64,000 nt of DNA from Devosia lucknowensis (GTDB lineage Bacteria > Pseudomonadota > Alphaproteobacteria > Rhizobiales > Devosiaceae), in the NCBI RefSeq assembly GCF_900177655.1, contig NZ_FXWK01000001.1:930001-994000 (forward strand), written 5' to 3'. Within the stretch, counting starts at the first letter, position 1. Each line of letters opens with the position of its first letter. Below, piece after piece: positions 27,331-34,856 of the stretch. The notes below the pieces were generated by a model, which made no database searches, was not told the DNA's origin, and was given only the letters and a program-made list of their open reading frames with translations. Position numbers and translations under genes: made by a program.

Positions 27331-27647
27331 CGGAGGTCAACTGGCGCAATCCTTCACGGATCGTGCCGGTGTGGGTGCCAACCAATCAACGAATTCCTCA
27401 GCACCCTCGGCTCGGGCATTGCTGGCCCGGTAAATACCGGCCTCATGCCCGCCGGCTACCCAGGCGCTGCGACGGCAAACTTTGCCTGCGCGCACTTGGT
27501 ACTCTACCGGCGGCGCGGACCATAGCGCAAAGCCCCGTTCTGTCAATGTTTTTGGCCCTGCGCATCCGCAAAAGCGTAAACGCGCCCTTCCCGGGGGAAC
27601 GCTGCAACCGACGCTGCGTTGGTCCTTGGCGTCAACTGGAGGGTCTC
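27331..27647. other. divergent intergenic region, helicase and DUF1206 gene
   Basis: This 317-base region holds the helicase promoter on the minus strand (not recognised) and, at 27596-27620, an EcfG-type promoter for the DUF1206 gene. I see no other gene: the frames crossing it lack ribosome binding sites and family features. Confidence 0.5.
27596..27620 (+). promoter_or_regulatory. EcfG-type general stress promoter
   Basis: GGAAC, 16 bases, CGTT. This is an exact fit to the alphaproteobacterial general stress sigma factor consensus (GGAAC-N16-17-CGTT). Predicted transcription start is near 27627, giving a leader of about 20 bases that contains the GGAGGG site. Confidence 0.75.
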
Positions 27648-28475
27648 ATGCACAACAAATTCGAGCTGCTGGCACGCTGGGGCTATGCCGCCCGCGGCAT
27701 CGTTTACGCTGTTCTCGGCGCGCTCGCCCTCTGGGGTGCAGGCACCGCCGCGACCACCGAAGACGCCCTGACGACCGTTCTCGCCCAGCCTTTCGGCCGC
27801 ATCCTTCTTGGGCTCGTCGCCATCGGCCTTGTGGGCCACGTGCTCTGGCGTCTGGCCCAGGGCGTGCTGAATGCCGATCACGTCAAGAACGACGCCAAGG
27901 GCGTTGTCGGGCGCCTGGCCAGCGTTGGCAGCGCAGTGGTGAATGTCGCTCTGGCCTTCACGGCTGCGAGCATGGCGCTCGGTAATGGCGCAGCTTCTGC
28001 ATCAAGTTCGGGCGGCGAGAGCGAGGCCACGGCATCCGTCCTGCAGCTTCCGTTAGGCAATGTCCTTGTCGGCATAGCCGGCCTCGGCTTGATCGTCGGC
28101 GGCCTTATCCAGGTCTGGCGCGGCCTCTCCGGCGATTATCAGAAGCGCATTGTCCTCCCGTCCCAGCACCGGGCAGCGGTGCACGCCGTTTGCGCCACGG
28201 GTCTATCGGCGCGCGGCGTCTTGCTTGCGGTAACCGGCGGGTTTCTTATCTATGCCGCTATCACTGTGGATCCGGATCAGGCAGGCGGCCTTTCGGACGC
28301 GCTCGACTGGGTGCACGCGCTGCCCTTTGGTAACATGCTCTATACTCTCGCCGCGGTCGGTCTCATGGCCTTTGGTGCCTACAGCATTATCCAGGCCCGC
28401 TATCGTCAGGTCGACGCTCCCGATACCGGCGACATCCGCCGCACTGCATCGCGCATACCCGGCATCCCGACCTAG
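27648..28475 (+). CDS. DUF1206 family membrane protein
   Basis: A 275-residue integral membrane protein with three tandem repeats of a two-helix DUF1206 unit, beginning near residues 7, 92 and 180 (e.g. LARWGYAARGIVYAVLGALAL, VHAVCATGLSARGVLLAVTG). The function of the family is unknown. GGAGGG lies 4 bases before the ATG. The upstream EcfG-type promoter suggests induction by general stress. Its TAG stop overlaps the parE stop on the other strand in a shared CTAG. Confidence 0.88.
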   Translation: MHNKFELLARWGYAARGIVYAVLGALALWGAGTAATTEDALTTVLAQPFGRILLGLVAIGLVGHVLWRLAQGVLNADHVKNDAKGVVGRLASVGSAVVNVALAFTAASMALGNGAASASSSGGESEATASVLQLPLGNVLVGIAGLGLIVGGLIQVWRGLSGDYQKRIVLPSQHRAAVHAVCATGLSARGVLLAVTGGFLIYAAITVDPDQAGGLSDALDWVHALPFGNMLYTLAAVGLMAFGAYSIIQARYRQVDAPDTGDIRRTASRIPGIPT

Positions 28476-30487
28476 ATATCGAGGTCGGTTACGAAAGCCG
28501 CGTTTTCCTGGATGAATTCGAACCGCGCCTCGGGCTTGTTGCCCATAAGCCGGTCGACAGTGTGGCGCGTCGCATCGCGATCATCGAGGATCTTCACCTG
28601 AAGCAGGGTCCGCGTCTTGGGGGACATCGTAGTCTCGCGCAGATGCGCGAAGGGCATCTCGCCAAGACCTTTGAATCGCGTGGTCTCCACCTTGCCCTTG
28701 CCGGTGAACTCCGTGGCCATCAGTTCGGCGCGATGCGCATCGTCGCGCGCATAGAGCGTCTTGCCGCCCTGGCTTATGCGGTAGAGCGGGGGCAGGGCGA
28801 GGTACAGGTGTCCGTTTTCGATCAGCCGCGGCATTTCCTGGAAGAAGAAGGTGATCAGCAGTGACGCAATATGCGCGCCGTCCACGTCGGCGTCGGTCAT
28901 GATGATGACCTTGTCGTAGCGGATGTCGTCCTCGACGAAGCGATCACGTGTCCCGCATCCAAGCGCCTGGATCAGGTCGGCGATCAGCTGGTTGGCGGCT
29001 AGCTTGTCACGGCTGGCGCCGGCCACGTTCAGAATCTTGCCACGCAGCGGCAGCACGGCCTGATTGGCGCGGTTGCGCGCTTGCTTGGCCGAACCGCCCG
29101 CCGAGTCACCCTCGACGATAAAGATTTCTGCGCCCTGCGCCGCGTTCTGGGTACAATCCGCCAGCTTGCCGGGCAGCCGCAGCTTGCGCGTGGCGCTTGC
29201 GCGGTCGATTTCTTTTTCCTTGCGGCGGCGCAGCCGTTCTTCGGCGCGGTCAATCGCCCAGTCGAGCAGCTTGCCTGCCTGCTGTGGCGAGGCCGCAAGC
29301 CAGTGGTCGAAAGCGTCCCGTAGCGCCGTCTCGACGATGCGCGTCGCTTCACCTGAGGCCAGCTTGTCCTTGGTCTGGCCCACGAATTCCGGTTCGCGCA
29401 CGAACACCGACAGCATGGCCGCGCAGCTCGTCAGCACGTCCTCCGCCGTGAGATTGGCCGCGCCCTTGTTCTTGGTCAGTTCGGCATAGTTCTTCAGCCC
29501 GCGCAGCAGCACCATGCGCAGCCCGGCTTCGTGCGTGCCGCCATCGGGCGTTGGCACCGTATTGCAGTACGACTGCACCCCGCCATCGCCGATGGTCCAG
29601 GCAATCGCCCATTCCACCGAGCCGTGACTTCCCGGCCGGCCACTGCGTCCGGCGAAGATCTCGTCGGTGATGCGCGTCTCTCCCTCGATCCGTGCGGTCA
29701 TGTAGTCCTTGAGACCGTCGGGATAGTGGAACACGGCCTTGGCTGGCACGTCGTCGCTGGCAAGGCTTTCGTCGCAGCTCCAGCGCAGCTCGACGCCGCC
29801 GAACAGGTAGGCCTTGGCCCGGGTCATGCGGAAGATGCGACCGGCCGAGAAATGCGCCGTCGGCCCGAAGATCTGCGGATCCGGGTGGAAACGCGTCGTC
29901 GTGCCGCGACGGTTCTGCACCCGCCCCACATTGACTACGTCTTCGACCACCAGCCCGCGTGAAAACTGGATCCGGTAGAGCTGCTGGTCGCGCGCCACTT
30001 CCACGACCATGTCGTCCGAAAGCGCGTTTACCACCGACACGCCCACGCCATGCAGGCCGCCTGATGTCTCATAGGCCTTGCTGTCGAACTTGCCGCCGGC
30101 GTGGAGCACCGTATGGACGATCTCAAGCGTCGACCGGTTGGGAAATTTCGGGTGTTTCTCCACCGGGATGCCGCGCCCGTTATCGGTAACGGTTATGTAT
30201 CCGTCGGCGCCCAGGTGCACCTCGATGCGCGTCGCGTGGCCGGCAATGGCCTCGTCCATCGAGTTGTCGATCACCTCTGCGAAGAGGTGGTGATAGGCGT
30301 TGACGTCGGTGCCGCCGATATACATGCCGGGGCGACGGCGGACTGGTTCAAGTCCTTCGAGAATCTCGATATCGGACGCGCCGTAAGCTTCCGGCGCAGC
30401 CGCGGCGGAACGCGACGCAGGCTTGGCCGGTGCGGTCTCCTTGGGCTGTTCAGGAATGGGAGCGGCGCTTCCGAAAAGATCTGACAT
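28472..30487 (-). CDS. parE: DNA topoisomerase IV subunit B
   Basis: GHKL ATPase subunit of topoisomerase IV, 671 residues, which decatenates daughter chromosomes with ParC. Signatures are EGLEPVRRRPGMYIGGTD, VIDNSMDEA, GRGIPVEKHPK, GGLHGVGVSVVNAL, the TOPRIM EGDSAGGSAKQ with DADVDGAH, and RFKGLGEM. An alanine/proline-rich lead of about 45 residues precedes the ATPase domain. The ATG at 30487 (MSDLFG) has GGAAAG just upstream; the longer open frame to 30583 is unsupported. Confidence 0.95.
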   Translation of the reverse strand: MSDLFGSAAPIPEQPKETAPAKPASRSAAAAPEAYGASDIEILEGLEPVRRRPGMYIGGTDVNAYHHLFAEVIDNSMDEAIAGHATRIEVHLGADGYITVTDNGRGIPVEKHPKFPNRSTLEIVHTVLHAGGKFDSKAYETSGGLHGVGVSVVNALSDDMVVEVARDQQLYRIQFSRGLVVEDVVNVGRVQNRRGTTTRFHPDPQIFGPTAHFSAGRIFRMTRAKAYLFGGVELRWSCDESLASDDVPAKAVFHYPDGLKDYMTARIEGETRITDEIFAGRSGRPGSHGSVEWAIAWTIGDGGVQSYCNTVPTPDGGTHEAGLRMVLLRGLKNYAELTKNKGAANLTAEDVLTSCAAMLSVFVREPEFVGQTKDKLASGEATRIVETALRDAFDHWLAASPQQAGKLLDWAIDRAEERLRRRKEKEIDRASATRKLRLPGKLADCTQNAAQGAEIFIVEGDSAGGSAKQARNRANQAVLPLRGKILNVAGASRDKLAANQLIADLIQALGCGTRDRFVEDDIRYDKVIIMTDADVDGAHIASLLITFFFQEMPRLIENGHLYLALPPLYRISQGGKTLYARDDAHRAELMATEFTGKGKVETTRFKGLGEMPFAHLRETTMSPKTRTLLQVKILDDRDATRHTVDRLMGNKPEARFEFIQENAAFVTDLDI

Positions 30488-30756
30488 GCACTTTCCAATT
30501 GGTTCGGCCCGAATCAGGCAGGTCCGTTCCCTAGCATATAGCAAGCATTTCCGCGGGTCCGGCCACCGTGGCAATTCCCACAAGCAAGGCCGTCATGGGG
30601 ACGTCAACCGGAACGGGACCGGAACCTTGCCCCGCCACGACGGCGACAGCTTCGAAATCCGAATGAGACAGTTTCGTCCCAAGATAGGGCGCAATGTTTA
30701 CGCCTCGTTTCCTTCTTGAGAGCACTTTCTTAAGTGCGTCCTGATAGAAATGTGGA

Positions 30757-30786
30757 CATACGGTTTTTGTCTGGAGTTGCCGTATG
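30757..30786 (+). promoter_or_regulatory. hairpin over a start codon
   Basis: CATACGG (30757-30763) is exactly complementary to CCGTATG (30780-30786), whose last three bases are the ATG of the 56-codon ORF. The Shine-Dalgarno GGAG (30772-30775) lies in the loop. Such a fold could gate translation; this is a pattern only. Confidence 0.4.
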
Positions 30787-30954
30787 CGAGCCGAACAGCC
30801 GGGTATTGCGTATCAATCGGTCGAGGTTGGCTCTGCACCTGTCGGATATTGGCCGATTGCCGGATTTGAAAGTATTGCGTACCGGCTGGCCAATCTTCGT
30901 ATTTCGCGTTTCGGCGCCCTGATGGGCGTCAGTCTCCTGTTCTATCTTGCATGA
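30784..30954 (+). CDS. possible small protein, 56 residues
   Basis: An open frame MRAEQPGIAYQSVEVGSAPV followed by GYWPIAGFESIAYRLANLRI and SRFGALMGVSLLFYLA. GGAG lies about 9 bases before the ATG. The C-terminus is moderately hydrophobic. I recognise no family, and third-position GC is only about half, well below neighbouring genes, so it may be a recent gene or not a gene. Confidence 0.3.
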   Translation: MRAEQPGIAYQSVEVGSAPVGYWPIAGFESIAYRLANLRISRFGALMGVSLLFYLA

Positions 30955-31026
30955 CCTGACTTGCGTTGCTTCGGCAGCGCGGTTAGGTATTTGCCATTCG
31001 TTTTGGTCCGTATGAGGGAGGGCTGC

Positions 31027-31095
31027 ATGACTGTGTTTCAGACGCATCGTTCCCGTGGACCCGTCCAGGCCCTGTGGCAGCAGCTGCAGGGCTGA
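31027..31095 (+). CDS. possible 22-residue leader peptide upstream of ABC-F gene
   Basis: ATG at 31027 preceded by GGGAGGG 4 bases upstream, one of the strongest ribosome binding sites in the window. It encodes MTVFQTHRSRGPVQALWQQL plus QG. It ends 134 bases before the ABC-F start. ABC-F resistance genes in other bacteria are often controlled by translated leader peptides. Whether this ORF does so here is speculation. Confidence 0.35.
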   Translation: MTVFQTHRSRGPVQALWQQLQG

Positions 31096-31189
31096 CCAGC
31101 CGGTCCGGACGTAACCTCTCCGTTTCCGATCCTCTGGTTTGCCCCTCATGCCGCCTTGGCCAATGCCAGGACGCCGAATTGACGGCAAT

Positions 31190-31210
31190 GGCGCCCATCA
31201 AAATGGCGCC
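31190..31210 (+). promoter_or_regulatory. hairpin just upstream of the ABC-F start
   Basis: GGCGCCCAT (31190-31198) pairs with ATGGCGCC (31203-31210), 19 bases before the ABC-F ATG. It is not followed by T residues. It may form the downstream half of a leader structure. Confidence 0.3.
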
Positions 31211-31229
31211 GATCCAGTGAGCAGATTAC

Positions 31230-32744
31230 ATGGGCACGATCAGCCTCAAGAACGCCGGCCACCGTGCAGGCGACCTTCTTTTCTCCAGTCTCGACCTCGT
31301 TATCGCCGATGGCGACCGTGTCGGTCTCGTCGCTCCGAACGGCCGCGGAAAGTCGACCTTGCTCCGGGCCATGGCCGGCCTCGCCGAGCTTAGCGAGGGG
31401 AGCATTACCCGTTCAAGAGGCCTCACCTTGGGCTATGTGCCTCAGGAAGTTCCGGATGTGGCCCTGCCGCAAACGCTCTCGCGCTTTGTCGCCTCGGCGC
31501 TTGATGCCGCGACACTCGATGCCGAAGGGTGGCGTGTCGATGTTGTCCTCGATGAAATGGCCATTCCCGCCGCGTTCCGAGATAAGCCACTCGCCGAGCT
31601 CAGCGGCGGCTGGCAGCGAATGGCCCTCCTGGCGCGCTGCTGGGTGACCCAGCCTGATGCCTTGCTGATGGACGAGCCGACCAATCATCTCGATCTTGGC
31701 CGCATCATGATGCTCGAGGAGTGGATGAGTTATGCGGCTCGCTCTCTGCCGGTCGTCATCGCCAGTCACGACCGTGCCTTCCTCGACGCTACCACCAACC
31801 GGACACTGTTTCTCCGGCCCACCGAGCAGGTCTACTTGCCGCTGGCCTATTCGGCGGCCCGTGCTGAACTCGATCAGATCGATGCAGCCGCGCAGGCGCA
31901 GCGCGACAAGGAGCTCAAATACGCCACCCAACTGCGCAAGCAGGCGGCCAAGCTCACAAATGTCGGCATCAACTCGGGCAGCGACCTGTTGGTCGTCAAA
32001 TCCAAGCAGCTGCGCGATCGCGCCGAAAAGATCGAAGCCCAGGTGCAGGACGTCCATCGCGACCGCACTGGCCTCGTCAAGCTGAGCAATAGTGGTGCGG
32101 ACGCCAGGGTCATGATGGCTTTTGACGACGTCCCGATAGCAACGCCCGACGGCCGGGCGCTATTCACTGTCGACAAGCTCCACATCTTCCAGGGCGATCG
32201 CATCGTGCTTCTGGGCCGAAACGGCAGGGGCAAATCTCAGTTTATGCGCGTCGTCACCGAGGCCTTGGGCGGTGGAGCACCCAAAGGGTTGCGGATAAGC
32301 CCGCAATTGACGCCTGGCTACCTCGACCAGGCTCTGGCGTGGCTGCCTCTCGAATCTTCGCCGCTCGAATACATCCTGCATCGCTTCGACGAGGGAGACC
32401 GCCGCACCATCGCCCTCCTGGCAGGTGCCGGTTTTCCGCCGGACCGCCAGACGAAGTCGATCCGCACCCTGTCGCTGGGGCAGCGCGCTCGCGTGGCGCT
32501 ACTGGCCTTGCGTCTGGAAAAGCCTAACTTCTACCTTCTCGACGAGCCTACCAATCATCTCGACATTCCGGGGCAGGAGCAGCTGGAAGCCGATATCAGG
32601 GAGCAGGGGGCAACGACCATCCTTGTCACCCACGATCGTGCCTTCCTGCGTGCCGTCGGCACGCGCTTCCTGTTGATCGACAGGAAGAAGCTGGTTGAAG
32701 TGGATGGGCCCGAAGAATTCCTCGCCGATCAGGCGTCGTCGTAG
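31230..32744 (+). CDS. ABC-F family ATPase
   Basis: A 504-residue soluble protein with two ABC cassettes and no membrane domain, the ABC-F layout of ribosome-acting translation factors and antibiotic-protection proteins. Cassette 1 has Walker A APNGRGKST, signature LSGGWQRM and Walker B LLMDEPTNHLD. A charged linker of about 80 residues (215-295, rich in K/R/Q/A) follows. Cassette 2 has signature LSLGQRARV and YLLDEPTNHLD. Its Walker A ends GRNGRGKSQ, with Gln in place of the usual Ser/Thr. Whether it is a housekeeping factor or a resistance protein cannot be told. Confidence 0.92.
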   Translation: MGTISLKNAGHRAGDLLFSSLDLVIADGDRVGLVAPNGRGKSTLLRAMAGLAELSEGSITRSRGLTLGYVPQEVPDVALPQTLSRFVASALDAATLDAEGWRVDVVLDEMAIPAAFRDKPLAELSGGWQRMALLARCWVTQPDALLMDEPTNHLDLGRIMMLEEWMSYAARSLPVVIASHDRAFLDATTNRTLFLRPTEQVYLPLAYSAARAELDQIDAAAQAQRDKELKYATQLRKQAAKLTNVGINSGSDLLVVKSKQLRDRAEKIEAQVQDVHRDRTGLVKLSNSGADARVMMAFDDVPIATPDGRALFTVDKLHIFQGDRIVLLGRNGRGKSQFMRVVTEALGGGAPKGLRISPQLTPGYLDQALAWLPLESSPLEYILHRFDEGDRRTIALLAGAGFPPDRQTKSIRTLSLGQRARVALLALRLEKPNFYLLDEPTNHLDIPGQEQLEADIREQGATTILVTHDRAFLRAVGTRFLLIDRKKLVEVDGPEEFLADQASS

Positions 32745-32784
32745 GGGTTCATCTGGCCGTCGGAGCCTTCACCAACACCATTCC

Positions 32785-32807
32785 GCCCTCGGACCTGATC
32801 CGAGGGC
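32785..32807. repeat. GCCCTCGGA palindromic repeat, copy 3
   Basis: GCCCTCGGA and TCCGAGGGC arms around CCTGA, arms identical to the copy at 7776-7798. It lies between the convergent ABC-F and diguanylate cyclase genes, where it could also act as a bidirectional mRNA end. Confidence 0.7.
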
Positions 32808-32870
32808 CACTCGAGGCGCAGGCATCACATTAAATGGGCGCCTTGATAGGCCAACTGGGCACTGAAGCCC

Positions 32871-34028
32871 TCAGACCAGTTTGAGCCGGGCAGGGGACAT
32901 CACTGCCCGGTTCTTGCCGGAAGCCTTGGCGCGATAGAGCGCACGGTCGGCCATGACCAGCATCTGGTCCAGCGTTTCGCCGCCTTGCCGGTGATGCAGG
33001 CCGATGCTGATGGTCAGCTTGTAGCCCGGCGGCAGCCCCGGGATGTGTCGCATGTCGAGCGCTGCCGCGGCAGCGCCTGCGATATCCTGGAGCTGGGATG
33101 CCGAGGCCCGCCGGAAAAAAAGCGCGAACTCCTCGCCGCCGATTCGCCCGACGAAATCGGCCTGTCCATGCTCTCTGAGAGCCCTGCCCACCGCCTCGAT
33201 GACATTGTCTCCAATTGCGTGACCAAATTGGTCGTTGACCTGCTTGAAGTCGTCGATATCGGCAATCATCAGCGCGCCGTCCGTCCGGCTGGCGTTCATG
33301 GCGGTCGATGCGGCCGTCTCAAAACCCCGGCGATTGAGCAGGCCCGTCAGGTGATCGTGGTCCGCCTGCTGGCGGAGGTCGGCGACGATCTCGAGTGCCA
33401 GCGCAAAGACGAAAACCGCGACGATGAAGATGGACAGCAACGGAGTAAGTCCAGAGACCGAACTCCAATAGGCGGAGCGGTCGACGCCGCCGGCGCTGTT
33501 GAGCGGCAACATGCCGGAAAGCGCCATGACCAGCCGAATGACCGATATGGCGCCACCCAACGCGACCACGGCGACGAAAAGCTGGTCGGCGCGGCTCCGC
33601 ACGCCTGCGCCTGCCATTCTGGTGATCGTCAGCACGCTCAGTCCGATGAAGCTGCAGTTCATCAGGACGATGCGCGATATCGTCGATGGCGCGACCAGTG
33701 AAAAATAGAGAAAGCCGCAGAGGGAGAACACGGTGATGATGCCGTATCCCCAAAGGGGAACCTTAGCCTTCACGCGAAGTAGCGCGCTGACGCAGGCAAG
33801 GATGACCGCGGCAAAGAACAGCGCATTGCCTGCGTAGTTGATGCCACCGGGCGCGCTGAACAGCGCCCATTCCTGGGTGATGAAGGCTAGGCCTGCATAA
33901 AGGAACGCCACGCTGAGTGGGAAGAAATGGGTATGGCGCGGCCACCGGTGCCAAAGCAGCGCCACCACGATCGAAAACGACAGCGCGATGATCGGATTCA
34001 GCAATGCGAGATAGAACTGATCCGACAT
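32871..34028 (-). CDS. membrane-bound diguanylate cyclase
   Basis: A 385-residue protein with six or seven predicted membrane helices in the first ~215 residues, then a GGDEF domain with GGEEF at 297-301 and metal-site Asp in MIADIDDFKQVNDQFGH. The residues in the I-site position are GQAD rather than RxxD, so product inhibition is probably absent. The signal sensed by the membrane part is unknown. It resembles the GGDEF proteins with an MHYT-like or 7-helix sensor, but no metal-binding motif is visible in the helices. Confidence 0.9.
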   Translation of the reverse strand: MSDQFYLALLNPIIALSFSIVVALLWHRWPRHTHFFPLSVAFLYAGLAFITQEWALFSAPGGINYAGNALFFAAVILACVSALLRVKAKVPLWGYGIITVFSLCGFLYFSLVAPSTISRIVLMNCSFIGLSVLTITRMAGAGVRSRADQLFVAVVALGGAISVIRLVMALSGMLPLNSAGGVDRSAYWSSVSGLTPLLSIFIVAVFVFALALEIVADLRQQADHDHLTGLLNRRGFETAASTAMNASRTDGALMIADIDDFKQVNDQFGHAIGDNVIEAVGRALREHGQADFVGRIGGEEFALFFRRASASQLQDIAGAAAAALDMRHIPGLPPGYKLTISIGLHHRQGGETLDQMLVMADRALYRAKASGKNRAVMSPARLKLV

Positions 34029-34153
34029 GCCCCCGCCCGATCTGTCAGAAACGCGCGAACTCTAGTCCAGCAGGCAATAACCAAAGCTTAACCAGCGCCC
34101 TCGCTTGCGCAGGAACGCTGGTGAAATCCCTGACCTGGCAACAGTTTGCCTCA

Positions 34154-34720
34154 TCAGTGGTGATGTTGGTGTTCCGGCATCTGCTCAAGATCGTGCTTGG
34201 TCCACAGCGTCACCGCATGGACGTGGCCATTCTCGTCGCGCATGAAGTCGAGGCTAGCCATGCCCACCGCTACAGGTTTTGCGCCGATGCCGAGGAACCC
34301 GCCGATATCGATGATGACCTGCGCGCTGGGGCCTTGCCCGTGCAGGTGCGAGACCTTGCCGATCTCCTGGTTATCGGCGCCGTAGATGGTGGCGCCGCGC
34401 AGCGTCGCTTCGGACATTTCACTGGCTTGAAGCCTACGATGGTGGCTGTGGTCCAGGGTTGGATTGGTGGTCGAGACGCTCTCGCCACGGCCGTTCTGAA
34501 GGTTGGGCATGGCCTGTTCCAACCGGTCGAGCGCATTGGTCACACGCAGGGCCACCTGCGGATCGTAGTCGTGATCCGGCGCCGTGCGCTCATAGTCGCG
34601 CAATTCGTCGGTCGTTATTCCTGCTTCGGCCGCGAATTGGTCGGGGTCGATGCCAAGCGACAGGCGGCGGTTGTGGTCGCCTTTAGGCTGGTATGGAGAG
34701 TCGGACGTATACTGGGTCAT
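34154..34720 (-). CDS. PRC-barrel-like stress protein
   Basis: A 188-residue protein. The N-terminal part contains SLGIDPDQFAAEAGITTDELRDYE, a short helix-turn-helix-like stretch. The C-terminal part (EATLRGATIYGADNQEIGKVSHLHG onward) resembles a PRC-barrel/DUF2171 domain. It ends in HQHHH. AAGGAG lies close before the ATG, and a weaker EcfG-like promoter match (TGAAC-N16-CGATT, 34771-34746) precedes it. Function unknown; such proteins are often stress-induced in this order. Confidence 0.7.
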   Translation of the reverse strand: MTQYTSDSPYQPKGDHNRRLSLGIDPDQFAAEAGITTDELRDYERTAPDHDYDPQVALRVTNALDRLEQAMPNLQNGRGESVSTTNPTLDHSHHRRLQASEMSEATLRGATIYGADNQEIGKVSHLHGQGPSAQVIIDIGGFLGIGAKPVAVGMASLDFMRDENGHVHAVTLWTKHDLEQMPEHQHHH

Positions 34721-34803
34721 GGCAGTTCTCCTTGTCTGTTGGAGAAATCGCTACCGGCCCGGTTTGGTTCATCTGCTACCCGACGTGCCCGATCACAAAG
34801 CGG

Positions 34804-34834
34804 CAAACAAAAAGGCCGCCCGGAGGCGGCCTTT
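34804..34834 (-). terminator. rho-independent terminator of tig
   Basis: On the minus strand AAAGGCCGCC-TCCG-GGCGGCCTTT is followed by TTGTTTG, 23 bases after the trigger factor stop. Confidence 0.92.
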
Positions 34835-34856
34835 ACGATGTTTGCGGGGCACCAGC

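Larger units (their letters stand above)
30488..31229. other. 742-base region between parE and the ABC-F gene
   Basis: An unusually long gap for this window. It contains a hairpin GCACTT-TCTT-AAGTGC (30722-30737), a stem-loop enclosing a ribosome binding site (30757-30786), two small ORFs with Shine-Dalgarno sequences (30784-30954 and 31027-31095), and a hairpin at 31190-31210. Its base composition is less GC-biased than the flanking genes. The rest, 30488-30721, shows nothing I can name. Confidence 0.5.

Noticed and set aside
30730..31188. 152-codon minus-strand frame between parE and the ABC-F gene
   Set aside because: No ribosome binding site and no recognisable motif; composition is that of random reverse frame.
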